This document shows positions 57,072-64,000 of a DNA stretch of 64,000 bases, piece after piece (the first letter of the stretch is position 1; each line of letters starts with the position of its first letter). Where the stretch lies: the NCBI GenBank assembly GCA_964586175.1, contig CAZPGL010000004.1:1-64000 (forward strand), written 5' to 3'. The DNA comes from CAZPGL01 sp964586175 (GTDB lineage: Bacteria; Actinomycetota; Acidimicrobiia; Acidimicrobiales; MedAcidi-G1). The notes below the pieces were generated by a model. That model had not been told where the DNA came from. It saw nothing but the letters and a program-made list of their open reading frames with translations, and did no database searches. Made by a program: the position numbers and the translations under genes.

Positions 57072-58826
57072 TCAGGTCGCCGGAGGCAACACCCGCAGGC
57101 CCAGCTCCTCGAGGTGCCGGTCGTCGATCGGCGACGGTGCCTCGGTGAGGGGGTCGACACCCGACTGGGTCTTCGGATAGGCGATCACCTCGCGGATGTT
57201 CTCCTCGCCGGCCAGGATGGCCACGAGGCGGTCCATGCCGAAGGCGAACCCGGCGTGGGGCGGGGCTCCGAACCGGAAGGCGTCGAGGAGGAACCCGAAC
57301 TTGGCCTGGGCCTCGTCGGCGCCGATGCCGAGCAGCCCGAAGATGCGCTGCTGGATCTCACGGCGGTGGATCCGGACGCTGCCCGACCCCAGCTCCCACC
57401 CGTTGAGTACCAGGTCATAGGCCTGGGAACGCACGGCCAGCAGGTCGCCACCGTCGAGGAGGTCGAGATCCTCCTCGTGGGGCATGGTGAACGGGTGGTG
57501 GGCCGGCATGGGGTTGCCGGCCTCGTCGAGCCCCTCGAACAGCGGGAAGTCGACGACCCACAAGAAGTTGAGGCCGCCCTCGGTGACCGGCGGCCGACCC
57601 AGCTCGAGGCGTAGCAGGCCCAGGACGTGGCGCACCGCCGGACGCTCGTCGGCCACCAGGAACAGCAGGTCGCCGGCCTCGGCACCCATTGCGGCCCGCA
57701 GCGCAGCCTGCTCGTCGTCGGTCAGGAACTTGGCCACCGGCGAGTTGAGGGCGTCGTCCTCGACCTTCATCCACACCAGGCCCTTGGCACCCCAGCGCTT
57801 GCACTGCTCGGTGAGGTCGTCGAGCCGGTTGCGGGACGTGTCGGCACCACCGGGGACCCGGATGCCCTTGACGCACGGCGCCTGGAAGGCCCGGAACTCC
57901 GTGTCGGCGAACACCCCGGTCAGCTCGACCAGCTCGAGGCCGAACCGGGTGTCGGGCTTGTCGGTACCGAACCGCTCCTGGGCCTCCAGCCACGACATGT
58001 GGGGAATCTCGCCGGGCCGCTCCCCGGTGACGGCCTCGGCGGCCGACGCCACAGCATGCGAGATGAACGCCAGCACGTCGTCCTGGCCGACGAAGCTGGC
58101 CTCGGCGTCGAGTTGCATGAACTCGAACTGGCGGTCGGCCCGAAGGTCCTCGTCGCGCAGGCAACGGGCGATCTGGTAGTAGCGGTCGACCCCGCCAACC
58201 ATGCACAGCTGCTTGAAGATCTGCGGGCTCTGGGGCAGGGCGTAGAACGACCCGGGCTCCTTACGGGACGGGACGACGAAGTCCCGGGCCCCTTCCGGGG
58301 TGCTGGCGATGAGCATCGGGGTCTCGACCTCGATGAACCCCTGCTCCTCCATGGCCCGCCGCACCGCGGCGTTGACCCTGGCCCGGACCTCGAGGTTGCG
58401 CTGCATGCGGGAGCGACGCAGATCGACGTAGCGGTGACGCAACCGCAGCACCTCGTCGACGTCGGTGCGCTCGTCGAGTGGAAACGGCGGCGGTTCGGCG
58501 GCCGACAACACCGTGACCTCGGCGGCGTCGATCTCGATGTCGCCGGTGGCCAGCGACGGGTTGGCCGTGTCGGCCGGACGGCGCCGGACGGTGCCCGACA
58601 CCTGCAGCACGTACTCGGAACGCAGGTCGTGGGCGCCGTCGACCACGACCTGGACGATGCCGCTGCGGTCCCGCAGGTCGATGAACGCCAGGTGCTCACC
58701 GTGCTCGCGCCGGCGCCCCACCCAGCCGCACAAGGTGACGGCCCGACCCTCGTCGGCGAGGCGGAGGTCGCCACACCGGTCGGTGCGCAGCGAGGTGGCG
58801 TAGTTGACGGGGGGCGTGTCGCTCAA
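57072..58826 (-). CDS. aspS: Aspartyl-tRNA synthetase, probably non-discriminating
   Basis: 584 aa bacterial-type AspRS. N-terminal OB anticodon domain (CGWVGRRREHGEHLAFIDLR), class II core with motif 2 around YYQIARCLRDEDLRADRQFEF (shown from YYQIARCLRDED), a GAD insertion domain, and motif 3 in HAGFAFGMDRLVAIL. His42 stands at the position where His marks non-discriminating enzymes and Leu the E. coli type. That would mean it also charges tRNA-Asn and needs GatCAB. The GTG/ATG start overlaps hisS by 4 nt. Confidence 0.96.
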   Translation of the reverse strand: MSDTPPVNYATSLRTDRCGDLRLADEGRAVTLCGWVGRRREHGEHLAFIDLRDRSGIVQVVVDGAHDLRSEYVLQVSGTVRRRPADTANPSLATGDIEIDAAEVTVLSAAEPPPFPLDERTDVDEVLRLRHRYVDLRRSRMQRNLEVRARVNAAVRRAMEEQGFIEVETPMLIASTPEGARDFVVPSRKEPGSFYALPQSPQIFKQLCMVGGVDRYYQIARCLRDEDLRADRQFEFMQLDAEASFVGQDDVLAFISHAVASAAEAVTGERPGEIPHMSWLEAQERFGTDKPDTRFGLELVELTGVFADTEFRAFQAPCVKGIRVPGGADTSRNRLDDLTEQCKRWGAKGLVWMKVEDDALNSPVAKFLTDDEQAALRAAMGAEAGDLLFLVADERPAVRHVLGLLRLELGRPPVTEGGLNFLWVVDFPLFEGLDEAGNPMPAHHPFTMPHEEDLDLLDGGDLLAVRSQAYDLVLNGWELGSGSVRIHRREIQQRIFGLLGIGADEAQAKFGFLLDAFRFGAPPHAGFAFGMDRLVAILAGEENIREVIAYPKTQSGVDPLTEAPSPIDDRHLEELGLRVLPPAT

Positions 58827-60082
58827 CGGAGCTTCTCCAGGAGGTAATCGGTGACGGCGGTACGCGGCACGGCCTGTTGGCCGACGTCACCCCGCAGGTC
58901 CCGCACGGTAACGGTGTCGGCGGCCACCTCGTCGGCCCCGACGATGAGCGCCCAGGCGGCACCGCTGCGGTCGGCCGCCTTCATCTGGGCCTTCATCGAA
59001 CGGTCGTCCCACGAGCGGTCGCACCGGACACCGGCCCGGCGCAGCGAATCGGACAGCACGAGGGCGGCGTCGCCGCCAGTGGTGTCGACCACGAACACGT
59101 CGACGACGGCCTCCGGTGGGGAGAAGGCACCCTCGGCGTCGCAGGCCAGCAGCGTGCGGTCGAGCCCAAGGGCGAACCCGACCCCGGGGGTGGGCGGACC
59201 ACCAAGGTCCTCGGCCAGACCGTCGTAGCGACCCCCGCCGCCCACCGCGTTCTGGGCCGCGTCGATCGCCGAGGCGGCGAACTCGAAGGTGGTGCGCACG
59301 TAGTAGTCGAGGCCACGGACCAGGCGGGGGTTCACCGTGTACGGCACCCCCAGGGCGTCGAGGCCGGCCCGGACCTGGTCGAAGTGGGCGGCGGCGTCGT
59401 CGGCCAGGTGGTCGAGCATCGACGGTGCGGTTGCGACGGCGGCGGCGTCGTCGGGCCGCTTCGAATCCAGTACCCGCAGCGGGTTGACCTGGAGGGTGGC
59501 CCGCGACTCATCGCTGAGCGCATCGTGGTGGGCGGCGAAGTGGGTCCGCAGAGCCTCGACATAGCGGGTCCGGTCGTCGGCATTGCCCAACGAGTTGATC
59601 ACCAGGTCGACCTGACGCAGGCCCAGCCGTTCGTAGAACCGCCACGCCAGGGCGATGACCTCGACGTCGAGATGGGCGTCCTCAGGGCCCAGTGCTTCGA
59701 CCCCGATCTGGTCGAACTGGCGGAACCGGCCCTTCTGGGCCCGCTCGTACCGGAAGTTGGGCCCGGCGTACCAGGCCTTGAACGGCAACGATGGGCGGTG
59801 TTCTGCGTAGGCCCGCACGACCGACGCCGTCTGTTCGGGGCGCAGGGCGATGTGCCGTCCCCCCTTGTCCTCGAAGTCGTACATCTCCTTTTGCACCACG
59901 TCGGTGGCGTCGCCGAGACGGCGGAACACCTCGACGTGTTCGAACATCGGCGGGATGACCTGGGTGTACCCGGCACCGCCCACGACATCGGCGAACACCT
60001 CGACCAGGGTCCGCCACCGGGCCGAGTCCGGCCACATGATGTCGCGCGTGCCCTTGGGGGCTCGGAAGGTCGGATCGGCCAC
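58823..60082 (-). CDS. hisS: Histidyl-tRNA synthetase
   Basis: 419 aa from GTG 60082. Class II: FRAPKGTRDIMWP at the N-terminus, motif 2 region FRYERAQKGRFRQFDQIG (about residues 111-128), the histidine-specific LVRGLDYYVRTTFEF, and motif 3 in PGVGFALGLDRTLL. The C-terminal anticodon domain is complete. A TTG at 60091 is possible, but TAGTCT ends 8 nt before the GTG and overlaps that TTG, favouring a leaderless start at GTG. Confidence 0.96.
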   Translation of the reverse strand: MADPTFRAPKGTRDIMWPDSARWRTLVEVFADVVGGAGYTQVIPPMFEHVEVFRRLGDATDVVQKEMYDFEDKGGRHIALRPEQTASVVRAYAEHRPSLPFKAWYAGPNFRYERAQKGRFRQFDQIGVEALGPEDAHLDVEVIALAWRFYERLGLRQVDLVINSLGNADDRTRYVEALRTHFAAHHDALSDESRATLQVNPLRVLDSKRPDDAAAVATAPSMLDHLADDAAAHFDQVRAGLDALGVPYTVNPRLVRGLDYYVRTTFEFAASAIDAAQNAVGGGGRYDGLAEDLGGPPTPGVGFALGLDRTLLACDAEGAFSPPEAVVDVFVVDTTGGDAALVLSDSLRRAGVRCDRSWDDRSMKAQMKAADRSGAAWALIVGADEVAADTVTVRDLRGDVGQQAVPRTAVTDYLLEKLR

Positions 60083-60090
60083 GAGAGGCA

Positions 60091-60096
60091 AGACTA
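60091..60096 (-). promoter_or_regulatory. -10 element (TAGTCT) of hisS
   Basis: TAGTCT ends 8 nt before the hisS GTG, in the 45 bp gap after relA. No Shine-Dalgarno precedes the start. Confidence 0.55.
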
Positions 60097-60127
60097 CCGC
60101 TGCCGCCCCGGCCGCGGGGGCGCCGAT

Positions 60128-62350
60128 TCAGCCGCCGCGGCCCGGCACCACCCGGTAGACGTCGTACACCGAGTCGATGTCTCGGATGATGCGGATCAGG
60201 GTTTCCAGGTGCGCGGGGTCGCCCAGCTCGAACTCGAACTTCAACCGGGCCACGTGGTCGGCCCCGCTGGTGGCGCTCGACGTGTTGAGCACGTTGACCC
60301 GGTGGTCGGCCAGCACGTTCACGATGTCGCGCAGCAACAGCTGGCGGTCGAGGGCCTTGACCTCCAGGGCGGCGACGAAGCGGGCCGATGTCTGTTCGTC
60401 CCACTCGACGTCGATGAGGCGGTCGGGCTGCCCGGCGGACAGCGACACGGCGTTTGCGCAGTCGGTTCGATGCACGGTGACGCCACGACCCCGGGTGACG
60501 AACCCCATGATCTCGTCGGGCGGCACCGGGGTACAGCAGCGCGACAGACGGACCATCAGGTCGTCGAGACCCTCGACGTGCACGCCGACCGACCCGGGGT
60601 CGCGGCGACGCGACCGGGGTTGGAGGGCGGTGATCGGCAGCCGGTCGACCTCGTCAGGATCGAGATCACCCCGGGCCTTCTCGACACGACCGACGACCGA
60701 ACGGGCCGACACGTGGTGTTCGCCGATGGCCGCGTGCAGGGCGTCGAGGTCGTGGTAGTTGAGTCCTTCGGCGACCCCGGCCAGCAGGTCGCCGTCGAGG
60801 GTCTCCTTGATCGGCAGCCCAGCCCGGCGCAACTCGGCCACCAGCGCCTCGTGCCCCTGGTCGATGGCCTCGGCGCGGCGCTCCTTCGAGTACCAGTGGC
60901 GGATCTTGTTGGCCGCCCGGTGGCTGGCCACGAACTGCAGCCAGTCGCGGCTCGGGCCGGCGTCACCCTGCTTGGAGGTGACGATCTCGACCGTTTCACC
61001 CGATTCCAGCCGGGTGTCGAGCGGCACCAGACGGCCCCCGACCCGGGCGCCGACGCAGGAATGCCCGATCTCGGTGTGGACCGTGTAGGCGAAGTCGACG
61101 GGCGTGGCGCCGATGGGGAGGGTGATGACCCGACCCTGCGGGGTGAAGACGTACACCTCGTCCTGTTCGAGGTCGGTCTTGAGGTTGGCCATGAAGGCCC
61201 CGGGGTCGGTGGTCTCCTCCTGCCACTCGACGATGCGGTTCAGCCACGCCATCTCGTCGGACGGGGCGGCACCCTTGTAGTCCCAGTGGGCGGCCACCCC
61301 GTGCTCGGCCCGATGATGCATGTCGAACGTGCGGATCTGGAACTCGACCTGCTTGCCCTGCGGACCGATGACCGTGGTGTGCAGCGACTGGTAGAGGTTG
61401 AACTTGGGCATCGCCACGTAGTCCTTGAACCGCCCCTGAACCGGCTTCCAGACGGCGTGGATGGACCCGAGCGCCGCGTAGCAGTCGCGTACGTTCTCGA
61501 CGATGACCCGGACACCCACCAGATCGTGGATCTCCTCGAACGACCGTCCCTTGACGATCATCTTCTCGTAGATGCTCCAGAGGTGCTTGGGCCGTCCGGT
61601 CACCTCGGCTTTCACGCCCAGGTCCTTGAGCTGACCCTCGACCTCGCCGATCATCTGGGTGAGGTACAGGTCGCGCTCGGGGGAACGATCCTGGACCATC
61701 TGGTCGATCTGGCTGTACCGCTTCGGGTGCAGGGTGGCGAGGGCCAGATCTTCGAGCTGCACCTTGACCTCCTCCATGCCGAGCCGGTGGGCCAGCGGGG
61801 CGTAGATGTCGAGGGTCTCCCGGGCCGTGCGCTGCTGCTTGTGGTCGGGCAGGGCGGCCAGGGTGCGCATGTTGTGGAGCCGGTCGGCCAGCTTGATGAT
61901 CAGCACCCGCAGGTCCTTGGCCAGGGCCACCAGCATCTTGCGCATGCTGGCCGCCTGCTGGTCCTCCTTCGAGTCGAACGAGAGCCGGTCCAGCTTGGTG
62001 ACCCCGTCGACGATCATGGCGACATCGGGTCCGAAGTCCCGTTCGAGGTCGGCCAACTCGATCGACGTGTCCTCTACGGCATCGTGCAGCAAGGCGGCGG
62101 CGATGGTGACGTCGTCGAGTCCCTGGCGGGCCACGATGGTGGCCACCGACATCGGATGGTGGATGTACGGCTCACCTGACTTGCGGGTCTGGCCTTCGTG
62201 GGCAGACAGCGCCACCTGGTAGGCCCGCTCGATGAGGCTGGCATCCCGCGCCCGGTGCCGCTCGCGGAACGCGGTCAGCAGGGTCGAGGTCTCCTCGACG
62301 GTGCGTTCGGGCCGTCGCCGCCACGGCAGGACCCGGCGGACGGCGACCAC
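60128..62350 (-). CDS. relA: Bifunctional (p)ppGpp synthetase/hydrolase
   Basis: 740 aa Rel enzyme of the stringent response. HD hydrolase domain with HDAVEDT (about residues 88-94), synthetase with RPKHLWSIYEKM and FNLYQSLHTTVIG, TGS domain (VYVFTPQGRVITLP), helical/CC region, and C-terminal ACT domain. The hydrolase residues look intact, so it probably makes and degrades (p)ppGpp. It is the only long Rel here. The GTG at 62350 has AGGAGG 8 nt upstream and follows the stop of a short upstream ORF by one base. Confidence 0.96.
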   Translation of the reverse strand: MVAVRRVLPWRRRPERTVEETSTLLTAFRERHRARDASLIERAYQVALSAHEGQTRKSGEPYIHHPMSVATIVARQGLDDVTIAAALLHDAVEDTSIELADLERDFGPDVAMIVDGVTKLDRLSFDSKEDQQAASMRKMLVALAKDLRVLIIKLADRLHNMRTLAALPDHKQQRTARETLDIYAPLAHRLGMEEVKVQLEDLALATLHPKRYSQIDQMVQDRSPERDLYLTQMIGEVEGQLKDLGVKAEVTGRPKHLWSIYEKMIVKGRSFEEIHDLVGVRVIVENVRDCYAALGSIHAVWKPVQGRFKDYVAMPKFNLYQSLHTTVIGPQGKQVEFQIRTFDMHHRAEHGVAAHWDYKGAAPSDEMAWLNRIVEWQEETTDPGAFMANLKTDLEQDEVYVFTPQGRVITLPIGATPVDFAYTVHTEIGHSCVGARVGGRLVPLDTRLESGETVEIVTSKQGDAGPSRDWLQFVASHRAANKIRHWYSKERRAEAIDQGHEALVAELRRAGLPIKETLDGDLLAGVAEGLNYHDLDALHAAIGEHHVSARSVVGRVEKARGDLDPDEVDRLPITALQPRSRRRDPGSVGVHVEGLDDLMVRLSRCCTPVPPDEIMGFVTRGRGVTVHRTDCANAVSLSAGQPDRLIDVEWDEQTSARFVAALEVKALDRQLLLRDIVNVLADHRVNVLNTSSATSGADHVARLKFEFELGDPAHLETLIRIIRDIDSVYDVYRVVPGRGG

Positions 62351-62351
62351 C

Positions 62352-62414
62352 TCAGCGGCCTCCTGGGGCCGACTCGTCGTGCGTCGTGCGCCGTCGGCGT
62401 CCTGGGTCCTTCAT
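62352..62414 (-). CDS. Candidate 20-aa upstream ORF (leader peptide) of relA
   Basis: ATG at 62414 lies 6 nt after a TACCGT -10 element, the same arrangement as the leaderless genes of this window. It opens a 20-codon frame encoding MKDPGRRRRTTHDESAPGGR. Codons 6-9 are four consecutive Arg codons (CGC CGA CGG CGC). The stop TGA is one nt before the relA GTG, and the relA Shine-Dalgarno lies inside the frame, so translation of the two would be coupled. relA itself is in another frame. Expression is not shown; it may be chance. Confidence 0.5.
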   Translation of the reverse strand: MKDPGRRRRTTHDESAPGGR

Positions 62415-62420
62415 GGCTCC

Positions 62421-62426
62421 ACGGTA
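62421..62426 (-). promoter_or_regulatory. -10 element (TACCGT) of relA leader
   Basis: TACCGT lies in the 102 bp gap between secF and relA, 6 nt before the upstream ATG at 62414 and 70 nt before the relA GTG. No -35 match is evident. Confidence 0.55.
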
Positions 62427-62452
62427 CCGCCCCGGCCGACTGGCCGACCGGC

Positions 62453-63553
62453 TCAGCGGCGCCGCTTCTTGCGGGGGCGGGGCGGAACACCGCCCGCCGG
62501 GCGGGGGGCAGGGGCCGGTCGGCGCCGGGCCGGCCCGGCGCTGCGGTCGGCGACCCGCTGGTCGGGCACCGCGGCGTCCTGGCGGGTGATGGCCCGGGTG
62601 CCGGCGGCCTCGACGCCCCGACCGGTCAGTTTGTCGTCGATCTGGCGCCAGCGGGGCTCCCGGGACTTCAGCAACGACACCAGCGACGACGCCAGGAACA
62701 GCGACGAGTACGAGCCGACCACAATGCCGATCAGCAACGCCACGGCGAACTCCTGCAGGGACGTGGCGCCCAGGATCAGCGACCCGACGACCAGCAGCGA
62801 GAGCACGGGAAGAGCCGAGGTGATCGACGTGTTGATCGACCGCATCGCGACCCGGTTGAGCCCCAGGTTCATGAGCTCGGCGTAGCGGAATCGTTCGGTG
62901 GCTCCGAGGCGACCGGTGATCTCTCGCACCTTGTCGTAGACGACGATGGTGTCGTAGAGCGAGTACCCCATGATGGTCAGGAAGGCGATGACGGTCGCCG
63001 GGGTGACCTCGAACTGGAACAGCGAGTACACCCCGACGCTCACGACGATGTCGTGGGCCACCGCCGCCAGGGCACCGGCGGCCATCTTCCATTCGAGGCG
63101 CACCGTGATGTACAGGGCGACGATGACGAAGAACACGACGAGGGCCCGCACCGCTTTGTCGGTGACCTCGTCGCCCCAGGTCGGACCGACCTGTTCGAAG
63201 GTCTCGACGGGCCCCAACGCCGCGGTCAATGCGTCCCGGATCTCGTCGGCTACCGCTGGATCGTCGACGTCGGACCGGATGCGGATGACCTCGTCATCGA
63301 CGGTCTGGATACGGGCGTCGTCGGCACCGAACCCGGCCATCACGGAACGGGCGTCGGCCACCGAGGCGTCGGGCGCCCGGACCTCGAACGACGTACCACC
63401 TTCGAAGTCGATGCCCAGGTTGACGCCGCGCACGGCGAACGACCCGACGCTCACCAGCACGGCCACCGCCGACACGATGACGGCGCGGCGCCACAGCTTG
63501 GGGAAGTCGACGGGAGCCTCGCCGGCGTACAACTTGCGGAGGGTGCCGATCAT
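62453..63553 (-). CDS. secF: Protein translocase subunit SecF
   Basis: 366 aa, six predicted membrane helices. The first (VIVSAVAVLVSVGSFAV) is followed by the SecF signature NLGIDFEGGTSFEVR and a periplasmic domain. The helix 4-5 region carries TIMGYSLYDTIVVYDKVRE, the conserved RND-type segment, and the end has NTSITSALPVLSLL. The last 60 residues form an Arg/Pro-rich cytosolic tail ending in KKRRR. The ATG overlaps the secD stop. With SecD it uses the proton gradient to finish protein export. Confidence 0.96.
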   Translation of the reverse strand: MIGTLRKLYAGEAPVDFPKLWRRAVIVSAVAVLVSVGSFAVRGVNLGIDFEGGTSFEVRAPDASVADARSVMAGFGADDARIQTVDDEVIRIRSDVDDPAVADEIRDALTAALGPVETFEQVGPTWGDEVTDKAVRALVVFFVIVALYITVRLEWKMAAGALAAVAHDIVVSVGVYSLFQFEVTPATVIAFLTIMGYSLYDTIVVYDKVREITGRLGATERFRYAELMNLGLNRVAMRSINTSITSALPVLSLLVVGSLILGATSLQEFAVALLIGIVVGSYSSLFLASSLVSLLKSREPRWRQIDDKLTGRGVEAAGTRAITRQDAAVPDQRVADRSAGPARRRPAPAPRPAGGVPPRPRKKRRR

Positions 63554-64000
63554 GGGCCCTCCCCCTGACGGGCGACGGCACCGCCGACCGCGCCGGCCGC
63601 CGGCAGCCCGAAACGCTGCGGGTGATCGGCAAACCAGTTGGTGTGGGACAGGGCCCGGATCATCGGACCCATGAAGAAGTAGGTGGCGACAAGGTCGAGG
63701 ATGGTGGCCAGCCCCAGGTACAGGGCAAAGCCCCGCACCGCGCCGACGGTCAACCACCACAGCAGGCCGGCCCCGATCAACGAGGCCACATCGGCCTTGA
63801 CGATGGTGGAGAAGGCGATCGGGAACGCCCGGTCCACCGACGACCGTGCCGTGCGACCGTCGCGGATGTCCTCCTTCAGGTGCTCGAAATACACCACGTT
63901 GGAATCGACGGACACACCGATCGCCACGATGATGCCGGTCACGCCGGCCAGGGTGAGGGCCAGCCCGGACTGGGTGCCCAGATGGGCGATCATCGCCCAC
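63550..64000 (-). CDS. secD: Protein translocase subunit SecD, C-terminal part
   Basis: Partial: the last 150 residues; the start lies beyond the right edge. VTGIIVAIGVSVDSNVVYFE and RTARSSVDRAFPIAFSTIVK match the SecD RND membrane domain, and ATILDLVATYFFMGPMIRAL is the final helix. The stop overlaps the secF start (ATGA), the usual secD-secF arrangement. Confidence 0.95.
   Translation of the reverse strand, partial: WAMIAHLGTQSGLALTLAGVTGIIVAIGVSVDSNVVYFEHLKEDIRDGRTARSSVDRAFPIAFSTIVKADVASLIGAGLLWWLTVGAVRGFALYLGLATILDLVATYFFMGPMIRALSHTNWFADHPQRFGLPAAGAVGGAVARQGEGP

Noticed and set aside
58877..62179. 1100-codon plus-strand open frame opposite hisS and relA
   Set aside because: It mirrors two well-supported genes on the minus strand. 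The translation is Gly/Val/Asp/His-rich with no recognisable domain.

Overview
The window is high-GC, gene-dense DNA from the chromosome of an actinobacterium, most likely Acidimicrobiia or a close relative. The evidence is the 5' end of a 16S rRNA gene at the left edge, an actinobacterial-type integration host factor (mIHF), a DUF1844 gene beside infC, a helicase-degenerate PriA, and gene orders shared with Mycobacterium and Streptomyces (pyrR-B-C-carA-carB-D-F-mihF-gmk-rpoZ-coaBC-metK-priA-def-fmt-rsmB; rarA-DUF948-alaS-ruvX-mltG-aroE-A24 peptidase-aroK-B-Q-pepQ-efp-nusB). Nearly everything is on the minus strand. I see no phage, insertion sequence, CRISPR array or tRNA gene.

Layout, left to right. 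1-0.5 kb: 16S rRNA 5' end with leader, boxA and two tandem promoters. 0.5-5.5 kb: tyrS, a divergent plus-strand class A penicillin-binding protein with PASTA domains plus a small membrane protein, and convergent NUDIX and thioesterase genes. 5.4-14.3 kb: arginine operon argC-J-B-D-F-R-G-H, read leftward from an ARG box that covers its -10 element. 14.3-21 kb: quinone-oxidoreductase-like gene, pheST, an RNA methylase, then infC-rpmI-rplT behind an attenuator. 21-28.9 kb: DUF1844, cold-shock-like protein, hisG, ribD with a MoaB/MogA-like gene, dienelactone hydrolase, rsmB-fmt-def, and two plus-strand methyltransferases. 28.9-43.5 kb: priA, metK, coaBC, rpoZ, gmk, mihF and the complete UMP pathway (pyrF, pyrD, carB, carA, pyrC, pyrB, pyrR). 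43.5-51.4 kb: GNAT, nusB, efp, M24 peptidase, shikimate genes aroQ/B/K/E, prepilin peptidase, mltG, ruvX. 51.4-64 kb: alaS, two small membrane proteins, rarA, a TIM-barrel protein, aspS, hisS, relA, secF and the end of secD.

How the genes work together. Most neighbours join by 1-8 nt stop/start overlaps (ATGA, GTGA, TGATG), so they form long, probably translationally coupled operons. Two pathways are almost whole: arginine from acetylglutamate, and UMP from carbamoyl phosphate. A translation theme runs throughout: five aminoacyl-tRNA synthetases (Tyr, Phe, Ala, Asp, His), IF3, L35, L20, EF-P, formylase, deformylase and RelA.

The gene content is ordinary core genome; the interesting signals are regulatory. 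Thirteen open frames have a TANNNT -10 element 5-9 nt before the start codon, as expected for leaderless mRNAs. infC starts at ATA, and fmt has no ATG/GTG/TTG start that would keep its first conserved strand. pyrR carries an intrinsic terminator inside its first codons. relA is preceded by an apparently leaderless 20-codon Arg-rich upstream ORF. Two divergent gene pairs share overlapping -10 elements. I did not identify a new multi-gene system.
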